A stretch of 6,267 nucleotides of DNA from Pseudazoarcus pumilus_A (GTDB taxonomy: Bacteria; Pseudomonadota; Gammaproteobacteria; Burkholderiales; Rhodocyclaceae): the NCBI GenBank assembly GCA_033837965.1, contig JAJLLM010000081.1, forward strand, positions 1-6,267. Reading direction: 5' to 3'. Of this stretch, positions 1 through 6,153 are shown one piece after another. Each line of letters opens with the position of its first letter. Position 1 is the stretch's first letter. The notes beneath the pieces are model-generated. The model was not told the origin of the DNA. It did not search any database and was given only the letters and a program-made list of their open reading frames with translations. The position numbers were made by a program, and so were the translations under genes.

Positions 1-152
1 GGACTCGGGCTGAGTTTCATGCCGCGCCCGGCCGGGCGGTCCGGCTGGGTCAGCACGAGGGGAACTTTGTAAGCGGCCGTGAGCAGGGCACGCAGGGCCA
101 CCGCCGCGAACTCCGGCGTGCCGGCGAACGCGACGCGCAGATCCGGTGCCAT
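1..152 (-). CDS. fmt: Methionyl-tRNA formyltransferase, N-terminal fragment (gene continues past the left edge)
   Basis: Fmt formylates the amino group of methionine on initiator tRNA, using 10-formyltetrahydrofolate, in the cytoplasm before translation starts. Only the first 50 residues are in the window. Reading from the ATG at 152-150, they show the family's opening beta strand and glycine loop (VAFAGTPEFA, residues 7-16) and the TQPDRPAGRG segment (residues 35-44). In the E. coli enzyme this second segment belongs to a loop that contacts the initiator tRNA acceptor stem. The catalytic and folate-binding residues lie beyond the edge. The ATG shares one base with the def stop codon (TGATG), and there is no clear Shine-Dalgarno sequence, so translation is probably coupled to def. 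Identification is secure from the motifs and the def neighbour. Whether the rest of the gene is intact cannot be seen. Confidence 0.96.
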   Translation of the reverse strand, partial: MAPDLRVAFAGTPEFAAVALRALLTAAYKVPLVLTQPDRPAGRGMKLSPS

Positions 153-655
153 CAGGCGGTGATCCGTGCCCGCTTGACGAGCTTGCCCTTGATGCGCGTC
201 TGCTTGAGTTGCGACAGGTGCTCGACGAAGACCTTGCCGTCGAGGTGATCAATTTCGTGCTGGATGCACACCGCCAGCAGACCGTCGGCCTCCAGCTCGA
301 AGCGCTCGCCCTTCTCGTTCAGCGCGGCCACTCGAACCTCCGCCGCGCGCGTGACTTTTTCGTAGATGCCGGGCACCGACAGGCAGCCTTCCTCGCACAC
401 CTGCTCGCCGGATTTCTCGAGGATTTCCGGGTTGATGAAGGCCATCAGCTGGCTGCGATCCTCGGTCACGTCGATCACGACGACGCGCTTGTGCACGTTC
501 ACCTGGGTCGCCGCCAGGCCGATGCCGGGCGCCTCGTACATGGTTTCCGCCATGTCGGCGACGAGTTTGCGGATGACATCGTCAACAACTTCGACCGGAG
601 CCGCCCGCTTGTGCAGCCTCGGATCGGGATATCGCAGGATCGGGAGAAGTGCCAT
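152..655 (-). CDS. def: Peptide deformylase
   Basis: This metalloenzyme removes the formyl group from the N-terminal methionine of nascent proteins at the ribosome exit, completing the cycle that Fmt begins. The 167-residue product is close to E. coli Def (169). All three family motifs are present: GIGLAATQ (44-51), EGCLS (89-93, with metal ligand Cys91) and HEIDH (133-137, with metal ligands His133 and His137 and catalytic Glu134). The start ATG at 655-653 gives the typical MALLPILRYPDPRL beginning. An upstream in-frame start at 733 would add 26 residues unlike the family and was not used. No strong Shine-Dalgarno sequence is visible before 655. The stop overlaps the fmt start as TGATG, the usual def-fmt operon arrangement. 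Nothing suggests damage; all catalytic residues are in place. Confidence 0.97.
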   Translation of the reverse strand: MALLPILRYPDPRLHKRAAPVEVVDDVIRKLVADMAETMYEAPGIGLAATQVNVHKRVVVIDVTEDRSQLMAFINPEILEKSGEQVCEEGCLSVPGIYEKVTRAAEVRVAALNEKGERFELEADGLLAVCIQHEIDHLDGKVFVEHLSQLKQTRIKGKLVKRARITA

Positions 656-819
656 TTTGAGTGCTTGCCGGTTGATGGTTTTTACGTGCAGAATCGGTTC
701 CGCTAGTGTGGCATGCCAGCCGCTTAGCCTCACCGGGCACTGGAATGAGCCCGCGGGTTCGACGCCAAGACAGCGCCGGGGTTCCGGTAGCGCAGCGCAC
801 CCGCCCGTTACGGAATCGA
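656..819. promoter_or_regulatory. Divergent intergenic region between def and tsaP
   Basis: This 164-base gap separates the divergent def and tsaP starts and so should hold promoters for both strands. On the plus strand the best candidate I see is weak: TTTACG (681-686), a 17-base spacer, then TAGTGT (704-709). I found no convincing -10/-35 pair for def on the minus strand. The region contains a perfect 10-base palindrome, TGGCATGCCA (709-718), and an 8-base one, CCCGCGGG (750-757). Either could be chance in DNA this rich in G and C. GGAA at 812-815 is the only Shine-Dalgarno-like sequence near the tsaP start. That the gap is regulatory follows from gene orientation; the individual sites are tentative. 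Confidence 0.45.
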
Positions 820-1869
820 ATGATGACCCGCATTATATTCCCTCTTCTGTGTGCTGCCGCGATGCTCGTCGCGAACCCGGCGCAGTCCCAATCCGACACC
901 TTCGCCCCGAATGCGCCAGACACCTACACGGTGCAGCGCGGCGACACGCTGTGGGGCATCGCCCAGCGCTTCCTGCAACAGCCGTGGCGCTGGCCCGAGG
1001 TGTGGCAAATCAACCGTGACGAGGTGAAGAACCCGCACCTGATCTATCCGGGGCAGGTCATCATCCTTGACCGCAGTGCAGGGCGCCTGTCGATCGGGCG
1101 GGTCATCACGGACCAGAAGCTGTCTCCGCAGGTGTATTCCGAGCCGCTGAAGGAAGCCATTTCCAGCATCCCGCTGGAAGATATCGAGCCCTTCCTGGTG
1201 CGCCAGCTGATCGTCGAGCAGGAAGACCTGGAGCGCGCCGGCACCGTCGTCGCCACCGAGAACCAGCGCGTCTACACCGCGGCCGGAGATGTCATCTTCG
1301 CCAAGGACGTGGAGCCCGGCATCGAAGGCTGGCAGGTATTCCGCCCGGCCCGCCCGCTGGTGGACCCCGAGACCAAGGAAACGCTCGCCTACGAAGCCCA
1401 CTTCCTCGGCCAGGCACGTCTCGTCGATCCGGCCTCGGTCGGACCGAACGGCGAGCGCACGCCGGCCACCCTGCGCGTGACCGAAGCCATCGAGGAAATC
1501 GGCGAGAAGGACCGGCTGATGAAGATCGACCAGCCGCGCATCCTCTCCTACATTCCGCGTGCGCCGGAAACCGACATCGACGGCCGGCTCATCGGCATCT
1601 ATCGCGGCGTGGCCGAAACCGGTCGTCACCACGTGGTGACCCTCAACATCGGCGCACGTGAAGGGCTGGAAGTCGGTCACGTCATCGCCCTGCACCGCAA
1701 GCGCGGCACGGTCACCCACCGCGGTGACGACGGCAAGGAACGCTTCGCCCTGCCCGACGCGCGCTACGGCGTCGCCTTCGTCTTCCGGGTCTTCAACCGC
1801 GTGGCCTACGCGCTGGTGATGGACACCGACGGCCATGTCTCGGTGGGAGACCGCGTCAGCCGGCCCTGA
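820..1869 (+). CDS. tsaP: Secreted LysM-domain protein, TsaP-like type IV pilus secretin-associated protein
   Basis: The product (349 residues) begins with a signal peptide: Arg4, a hydrophobic stretch at about 5-18, and a likely cleavage near NPAQS (19-23). A LysM peptidoglycan-binding domain follows at about 35-83 (TYTVQRGDTLWGIAQRF at 35-51, ending with IYPGQVIIL at 75-83). The C-terminal part, about 256-347, is beta-rich (GIYRGVAE, GAREGLEVGHVIAL, then SVGDRV near the end) and fits the FlgT C-terminal-like domain of TsaP. In Neisseria and Myxococcus, TsaP binds peptidoglycan and associates with the PilQ secretin for surface assembly of pili. As I recall, the Pseudomonas homologue PA0020 also lies between def and dprA. 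The start could be the ATG at 820 or at 823; the latter has better spacing from GGAA at 812-815. A longer GTG start at 706 was rejected because it would bury the signal peptide. The stop overlaps dprA (TGATG), so the two are probably coupled. The LysM call is firm. The pilus role is inferred from architecture and position. Confidence 0.85.
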   Translation: MMTRIIFPLLCAAAMLVANPAQSQSDTFAPNAPDTYTVQRGDTLWGIAQRFLQQPWRWPEVWQINRDEVKNPHLIYPGQVIILDRSAGRLSIGRVITDQKLSPQVYSEPLKEAISSIPLEDIEPFLVRQLIVEQEDLERAGTVVATENQRVYTAAGDVIFAKDVEPGIEGWQVFRPARPLVDPETKETLAYEAHFLGQARLVDPASVGPNGERTPATLRVTEAIEEIGEKDRLMKIDQPRILSYIPRAPETDIDGRLIGIYRGVAETGRHHVVTLNIGAREGLEVGHVIALHRKRGTVTHRGDDGKERFALPDARYGVAFVFRVFNRVAYALVMDTDGHVSVGDRVSRP

Positions 1870-2954
1870 TGAATGAGCACGAGGCCTGGCTGCGCCTGAC
1901 GCTCACGCCGGGCGTCAGTCCGGCCGCCCAGCGCAGCCTGTTGTCGGCGCTGGGCCCACCCGCCGGCATCCTCTCCGCTTCGCGCACCACGCTGTCCGCC
2001 ATTGTCGGGCGCGAGGTCGCCGATGCGCTGCTGACCGGGCCGGATGCGGCCGGGCTTGACGCCGCACTGGCGTGGCTGAGCGAAGCGCAGCACCATCTGG
2101 TCACGCTCGCCGACGCGTCTTACCCGCCCGCCCTGCTCCAGATCCCCGACCCACCGACCGCGCTTTACGTGATCGGACGACCGGAGCTGCTGTCGCGCCC
2201 CGCGCTGGCCATTGTCGGCGCACGTTCGGCCACGCCGCAAGGCCTGGAGAACGCACAGGCCTTCGCCCGCTCGCTGGCGAACTCGGGGCTGGTGATCGTC
2301 AGCGGCCTGGCACTGGGTGTCGACACCGCGGCGCACCGTGGCGCACTGGAAGCCGCAGGCGGGGAAACCATCGCGGTCATCGGCACCGGCGCGGATCGTG
2401 TCTACCCCGCCCGCAATCGCGATCTGGCGCACCGCATTGCCGCGCACGGCGCCATCGTCAGCGAGTTCCCGCTCGGTACGCCGCCGGTGGCGCACAATTT
2501 CCCGCGGCGCAACCGCATCATCGCAGGCCTGGCGCGCGGCGTGCTGGTGGTCGAGGCCGCGCCCGACAGCGGCTCGCTCATCACCGCCCGCCTGGCCGGG
2601 GAGAACGGGCGCGAGGTGATGGCCATCCCCGGTTCGATCCACTCGCCGCTGTCACGAGGCTGCCATCGCCTGATCCGCGACGGTGCCAAGCTGGTCGAAA
2701 CCGCCACCGATGTCCTCGACGAACTGCGCTGGAACGCGCCATCCGGGCCTGCACCGGACCAAGCTGCCCCCGCGCCACCGGCCGATCCGCAGGCGGCGGA
2801 GGTGCTCACCGCAATGGGTTTCGACCCGGTCATGCCGGAACAGCTGGTCGAGCGCTGCGGCTTGACGCTCGATGCGCTGTACGCCATCCTGCTCGCGCTG
2901 GAACTTGAAGGCCGTGTTGCCAGTCTCCCCGGTTCCCGCTTCCAGCGCCTCTGA
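1869..2954 (+). CDS. dprA: DNA-processing protein DprA (Smf)
   Basis: DprA is a cytoplasmic protein that binds incoming single-stranded DNA during natural transformation, protects it and loads RecA onto it. The gene is also widespread in species not known to transform. The 361-residue product has the three expected parts: an N-terminal helical SAM-like region (about 1-65), the Rossmann-type DprA core (about 70-285) and a C-terminal winged-helix-like domain (about 309-361, ending PGSRFQRL). Core motifs are IVGARSAT (115-122), SGLALGVDTAAH (145-156), GTGADRVYPARN (172-183) and NFPRRNRIIAGLA (210-222). The linker at about 290-308 is rich in Ala and Pro. The ATG at 1869 shares one base with the tsaP stop; smg begins 17 bases after the dprA stop. 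It is full length (E. coli Smf is about 374) with no lesion. Competence cannot be concluded from this gene alone. Confidence 0.96.
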   Translation: MNEHEAWLRLTLTPGVSPAAQRSLLSALGPPAGILSASRTTLSAIVGREVADALLTGPDAAGLDAALAWLSEAQHHLVTLADASYPPALLQIPDPPTALYVIGRPELLSRPALAIVGARSATPQGLENAQAFARSLANSGLVIVSGLALGVDTAAHRGALEAAGGETIAVIGTGADRVYPARNRDLAHRIAAHGAIVSEFPLGTPPVAHNFPRRNRIIAGLARGVLVVEAAPDSGSLITARLAGENGREVMAIPGSIHSPLSRGCHRLIRDGAKLVETATDVLDELRWNAPSGPAPDQAAPAPPADPQAAEVLTAMGFDPVMPEQLVERCGLTLDALYAILLALELEGRVASLPGSRFQRL

Positions 2955-2971
2955 TTCACGCTCCCATTTCC

Positions 2972-3436
2972 ATGTTCGACATCCTCGTCTATCTCTTCGA
3001 AAACGATCTTCACCCCGAGTCCTGCCCGACCGACGGCGAGCTGGCCGGTACGCTGGCCGACGCCGGCTTCGACGATGAAGAGATTTCCGAGGCACTGAAC
3101 TGGCTGTCCGAACTGCGTGAGATCGCCACCGTGCCGATGGCACGGGCACCCCGCCCCGACTCCATCCGAATCTTCACGGCCGACGAGGAGGCACGCCTCG
3201 ACGTCGATTGCCGCGGCTTCCTGGCGTTTCTGGAAAGCAGCGGCGCACTGGATGCCGGCGCCCGCGAGCTGGTCATCGGCCGCGCGCTGGCACTCGAGGG
3301 TTTCCGCCTCGACGTGCACCGCCTCAAGGTCATCGTGCTGATGGTGCTGTGGCAGCAGGAACGCCCGCTCGACGTGCTGATTCTCGACGAGTTGCTGACC
3401 GGCGCCGACGACGCCGAAGACGCCCTCCTGCAGTAG
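2972..3436 (+). CDS. smg: Smg family protein (DUF494), function unknown
   Basis: This small acidic protein of 154 residues matches the Smg/DUF494 family, which sits next to dprA (smf) in many proteobacteria, E. coli included (about 157 residues there). The hallmarks visible are the start MFDILVYLFEN, a helical segment around DAGFDDEEISEALNWL, CRGFLAFLE (80-88) and the hydrophobic helix KVIVLMVLWQQ near residue 120. There is no signal peptide, and no domain of known activity is recognisable. The ATG at 2972 is chosen because it gives the family's exact beginning; the preceding bases carry no good Shine-Dalgarno sequence, so expression may depend on readthrough from dprA 17 bases upstream. The biochemical role is not established. 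Its neighbours suggest a link to DNA processing or to housekeeping, but this is only inference. Confidence 0.93.
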   Translation: MFDILVYLFENDLHPESCPTDGELAGTLADAGFDDEEISEALNWLSELREIATVPMARAPRPDSIRIFTADEEARLDVDCRGFLAFLESSGALDAGARELVIGRALALEGFRLDVHRLKVIVLMVLWQQERPLDVLILDELLTGADDAEDALLQ

Positions 3437-3454
3437 TCCGATTCCGGCGCGCGC

Positions 3455-3484
3455 TTGCACGGCCCGAAGAGGCCTGCTTATCAT
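3455..3484 (+). promoter_or_regulatory. Candidate sigma70-type promoter for topB
   Basis: In the smg-topB gap, TTGCAC (3455-3460) and TATCAT (3479-3484) are separated by 18 bases. The -10 element matches the TATAAT consensus at five of six positions; the -35 element matches only at its TTG. Transcription would start near 3491, giving a leader of about 77 bases before the topB ATG. This stretch is the least GC-rich part of the gap. The call rests on consensus matching alone; topB could also be read through from the dprA-smg unit, since no terminator is evident between them. Confidence 0.45.
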
Positions 3485-3499
3485 GCGCCGCACATACCG

Positions 3500-3548
3500 G
3501 GCCGGCAGCATGCCGGCCTCAATCAATTGAAGGGGGCAAAACGCTCCC
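3500..3548 (+). promoter_or_regulatory. Two tandem hairpins in the topB leader
   Basis: The first hairpin has perfect 8-bp arms, GGCCGGCA (3500-3507) and TGCCGGCC (3511-3518), around a three-base loop. The second pairs GGGGGC (3532-3537) with GCTCCC (3543-3548), six pairs with one G-U, around AAAAC. The second hairpin would hide AAGGGGG (3530-3536), the strongest Shine-Dalgarno-like sequence in the leader. That sequence lies about 31 bases before the ATG, too far to serve it directly. Neither hairpin is followed by a T run, so an intrinsic terminator is unlikely. A role in topB expression is possible but unproven. Confidence 0.35.
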
Positions 3549-3567
3549 GCAAGGCTGGCCAACAGGC

Positions 3568-6084
3568 ATGAGCAAGCAACTGATCATCGCGGAAAAGCCC
3601 TCCGTCGCGCAGGACATCGCCCGCGCGCTGGGCGGCTTCACCAAGGAAAAGGACTACTTCGAGTCAGAGGAGTACGTCCTGTCCTCGGCGGTCGGCCACC
3701 TGCTCGAACTGGCCGTACCGGAAGAATTCGAGGTCAAGCGCGGCAAATGGACCTTCGCCCATCTGCCGATGATTCCGCCGCATTTCGCGCTCAAACCGAT
3801 CGAGAAGACCGACGACCGCCTGAAGCTGCTCACCCGGCTGATCAAGCGCAAGGACGTCGAAGGCCTCATCAACGCCTGTGATGCGGGACGCGAGGGCGAG
3901 CTGATCTTCAACTTCATCGTCGAGCACTCCAAGACGAAAAAGCCGGTGCGCCGGCTGTGGCTGCAGTCGATGACGCCGGCCGCCATCCGCGACGGCTTCG
4001 CCAGCCTGCGCAGCGCCGACGAGGTAGAGGGGCTGCGCTCGGCCGCCGTGTGCCGCGCCGAATCGGACTGGCTGGTGGGCATCAACGGCACGCGTGCGAT
4101 GACCGCCTTCAACTCCAAGAGCGGCGGCTTCCACCTCACTACCGTCGGCCGCGTGCAGACACCGACGCTGGCCATCGTGGTCGAGCGCGAGAACCGCATC
4201 CGCAAGTTCAAGTCGCGCGACTACTGGGAGATTGAAGCCGAGTTCGGTTGCAAGGCCGGCACCTATGTAGGCCGCTGGTTCGACGAGGGTTTCAAGAAAC
4301 CCGAGGGCGACGAGCACGCCACCGCCTTCCGGCTGTGGGACAAGCCCGAGGCCGAAGCCATCCGCGCGAAGTGCGAAGGCAAGCCGGGCGAAGTCACCGA
4401 AGAAGCCAAGCCCACCACGCAGATGTCGCCGCTGCTGTTCGACCTGACCAGCCTGCAGCGCGAGGCCAACGGCCGCTTCGGCTTCTCGGCGCGCGCCACG
4501 CTGCAGCTTGCCCAGGCGCTGTACGAACGCCACAAGGTGCTGACCTATCCGCGTACCGACGCGCGGGCACTGCCCGAAGACTACGTGCAGACCGTCAGGG
4601 ATGTGCTGCGCGAACTGCCGCAGGCCTACGCGCCGTTCGCCAACGAAATCACCAAGAACGACTGGGTCAAGCCGAACAAGCGCATCTTCAACAACGCCAA
4701 AATCTCCGACCACTTCGCCATCATCCCCACCGGCGTGGTGCCCAAGAGCTTGTCCGAGCCCGAGCAGAAGCTCTACGACCTGGTCGTGAAGCGTTTCCTC
4801 GCGGTGTTCTTCCCGGCCGCCGAGTTCCGCGTCACCACGCGCATCACGCGTGTCGAGGGCCATGCCTTCAAGACCGAGGGCAAGGTGCTGGTGAAGCCGG
4901 GCTGGCTGGCCATCTACGGCAAGGAAGCGGTCAGTGAGGAGGGCGGCGGAGACCAGCTGGTGGCGGTCGACCAGCACGAGAAGGTGAGCACCGACGACAT
5001 CGCGGTCAAGGCGCTGCAGACCAAGCCGCCGGCGCGCTACAACGAAGCCACGCTGCTCTCCGCCATGGAGGGCGCCGGCAAGATGGTGGATGACGAGGAA
5101 CTGCGCGCCGCCATGAGCGAACGCGGCCTCGGCACCCCGGCCACGCGCGCGCAGACCATCGAAGGCCTGATCACCGAGCAGTACCTGCATCGCGAAGGCC
5201 GCGAACTGATCCCGACCGCCAAGGCCTTCTCGCTGATCACGCTGCTCAAGGGCCTGGGCGTGGCATCGCTGACCTCGCCCGAACTGACCGGCGGCTGGGA
5301 GCACAAGCTGGCGCGAATGGAGCGCGGCGAGCTGTCGCGCGAAGCCTTCATGGCCGAGATCGCCGACATGGCGCGCGAGATCGTCGACAAGGCCAAGAGT
5401 TACGAATCCGACACCGTGCCCGGCGACTTCGCCACCCTCAAGGCGCCGTGCCCCAAGTGCGGCGGCGTGGTGAAGGAGAACTACAAGAAGTTCGCCTGCC
5501 AGGCCTGCGACTGGAGTGCGTGGAAGATCGTCGCCAGCCGTCAGTTCGAGATCGACGAGATCGAGACACTGCTGACCGAACGCCGCGTCGGTCCGCTGAT
5601 GGGTTTCCGCAGCAAGATGGGGCGCGCCTTCAACGCCGAGATCAAGCTCAACGACGAGCATCAGCCGGAGTTCGACTTCGGCCAACCGAAGGAAGGCGAG
5701 GAAGCCGAAGCGCCCGACTTTTCCGATCAGCAGCCGCTCGGCGCCTGCCCGAAGTGCCAGAGCAAGGTCTTCGAGCACGGCATGGCCTATGTCTGTGAGA
5801 AATCGGTGGGGCCGGACAAGAACTGCGACTTCCGCTCCGGCAAGATCATCCTGCAGCAGCCCATCGAGCGCGAGCAGATGGCCAGGCTGCTTGCCGAAGG
5901 ACGCACCGAATTGCTCAAGGGCTTCGTCTCGGCACGCACCCGGCGCAAGTTCTCGGCCTTCCTGGTGCGCGGCGCGGATGGCAAGGTCGGCTTCGAGTTC
6001 GAGACCAAGACGCCCAAGGCCGGCGCCGCCGACAAGGGCGCCAAGGCGACGGTGACGCGCAAGCGCGCCACCAAGGCGGGCTGA
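3568..6084 (+). CDS. topB: DNA topoisomerase III (type IA) with two C-terminal zinc-finger/repeat units
   Basis: This type IA enzyme cuts one DNA strand through a 5'-phosphotyrosine link, passes a strand and reseals; topoisomerase III mainly separates linked or recombining DNA molecules. The 838-residue product has an N-terminal TOPRIM domain with Glu9 (IIAEKPS) and DAGREGE (105-111), then GRVQTPTL (194-201), the active site LTYPRTD (325-331, catalytic Tyr327) and SDHFAIIPTG (380-389, conserved His382). At the C-terminus are two units, each a four-cysteine motif followed by a topoisomerase C-terminal repeat. The first has Cys628, 631, 644 and 647; the second has Cys727, 730, 743 and 753. A Lys/Ala-rich basic tail ends the protein. 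It is much longer than E. coli TopB (653), mainly because of this tail region. The TOPRIM motif has Gly107 where DxD enzymes have the second Asp. The ATG at 3568 gives the family start MSKQLIIAEKPS; open frame continues upstream into smg but has no homology. The Shine-Dalgarno sequence is weak (AAGG at 3551-3554). A topoisomerase I label is possible in some databases; the motifs favour topoisomerase III. Confidence 0.95.
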   Translation: MSKQLIIAEKPSVAQDIARALGGFTKEKDYFESEEYVLSSAVGHLLELAVPEEFEVKRGKWTFAHLPMIPPHFALKPIEKTDDRLKLLTRLIKRKDVEGLINACDAGREGELIFNFIVEHSKTKKPVRRLWLQSMTPAAIRDGFASLRSADEVEGLRSAAVCRAESDWLVGINGTRAMTAFNSKSGGFHLTTVGRVQTPTLAIVVERENRIRKFKSRDYWEIEAEFGCKAGTYVGRWFDEGFKKPEGDEHATAFRLWDKPEAEAIRAKCEGKPGEVTEEAKPTTQMSPLLFDLTSLQREANGRFGFSARATLQLAQALYERHKVLTYPRTDARALPEDYVQTVRDVLRELPQAYAPFANEITKNDWVKPNKRIFNNAKISDHFAIIPTGVVPKSLSEPEQKLYDLVVKRFLAVFFPAAEFRVTTRITRVEGHAFKTEGKVLVKPGWLAIYGKEAVSEEGGGDQLVAVDQHEKVSTDDIAVKALQTKPPARYNEATLLSAMEGAGKMVDDEELRAAMSERGLGTPATRAQTIEGLITEQYLHREGRELIPTAKAFSLITLLKGLGVASLTSPELTGGWEHKLARMERGELSREAFMAEIADMAREIVDKAKSYESDTVPGDFATLKAPCPKCGGVVKENYKKFACQACDWSAWKIVASRQFEIDEIETLLTERRVGPLMGFRSKMGRAFNAEIKLNDEHQPEFDFGQPKEGEEAEAPDFSDQQPLGACPKCQSKVFEHGMAYVCEKSVGPDKNCDFRSGKIILQQPIEREQMARLLAEGRTELLKGFVSARTRRKFSAFLVRGADGKVGFEFETKTPKAGAADKGAKATVTRKRATKAG

Positions 6085-6102
6085 GCGGCCGCGCCACCGC
6101 CA

Positions 6103-6138
6103 GAAGCAGAACGGGCCCACACGGGCCCGTTCTGCTTC
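6103..6138. terminator. Strong hairpin, probable bidirectional terminator between topB and the Dps-family gene
   Basis: A perfect 16-bp inverted repeat, GAAGCAGAACGGGCCC (6103-6118) and its complement (6123-6138), surrounds the loop ACAC. It begins 18 bases after the topB stop and ends 15 bases from the stop of the convergent gene on the minus strand, the expected place for a shared terminator. The lower stem contributes GTTCTGCTTC on the plus strand, but there is no clean T run on either side. Termination may be imperfect, or the hairpin may instead protect the 3' ends of the transcripts. Confidence 0.8.
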
Positions 6139-6153
6139 ATGCCTGCCGCCGGC

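Noticed and set aside
755..810. tRNA-like strings (GGTTCGA, GTAGCGCA) upstream of tsaP
   Set aside because: The pieces do not assemble into a cloverleaf: there is no matching acceptor stem, no anticodon arm, and the T-arm-like and D-arm-like pieces are in the wrong order.
706..819. Longer GTG start for tsaP at 706
   Set aside because: It would place 38 charged residues before a clear signal peptide. The ATG pair at 820/823 leaves the signal peptide at the N-terminus.
850..855. Possible lipoprotein cysteine (Cys11) in the TsaP signal peptide
   Set aside because: The residues before Cys11 are Phe-Pro-Leu-Leu, which lack the small residue before the cysteine required by a lipobox, and the position is too close to the N-terminus.
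808..1836. A 342-codon open frame on the minus strand, opposite tsaP
   Set aside because: It is the complement of a well-supported gene, with low-information Val/Asp/Leu-rich translation and no recognisable domain.
3500..3518. Intrinsic terminator after smg
   Set aside because: The hairpin is short and is followed by TCAATCAATTG rather than a T run, and it lies downstream of a plausible topB promoter, so a leader structure fits better.
2402..3562. A 386-codon open frame on the minus strand across dprA and smg
   Set aside because: It crosses two genes with clear homology on the plus strand and has no family resemblance of its own.
3208..3567. Upstream in-frame extension of topB by 120 residues, overlapping smg
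   Set aside because: The extension is Arg/Pro/Ala-rich out-of-frame smg sequence. The topoisomerase family begins exactly at the ATG at 3568.
3664..6120. An 818-codon open frame on the minus strand, opposite topB
   Set aside because: It is a mirror of GC-rich topB codons. The translation is rich in Leu, Ala, Gly, His and Arg with no family motif, while topB on the other strand has every catalytic motif.
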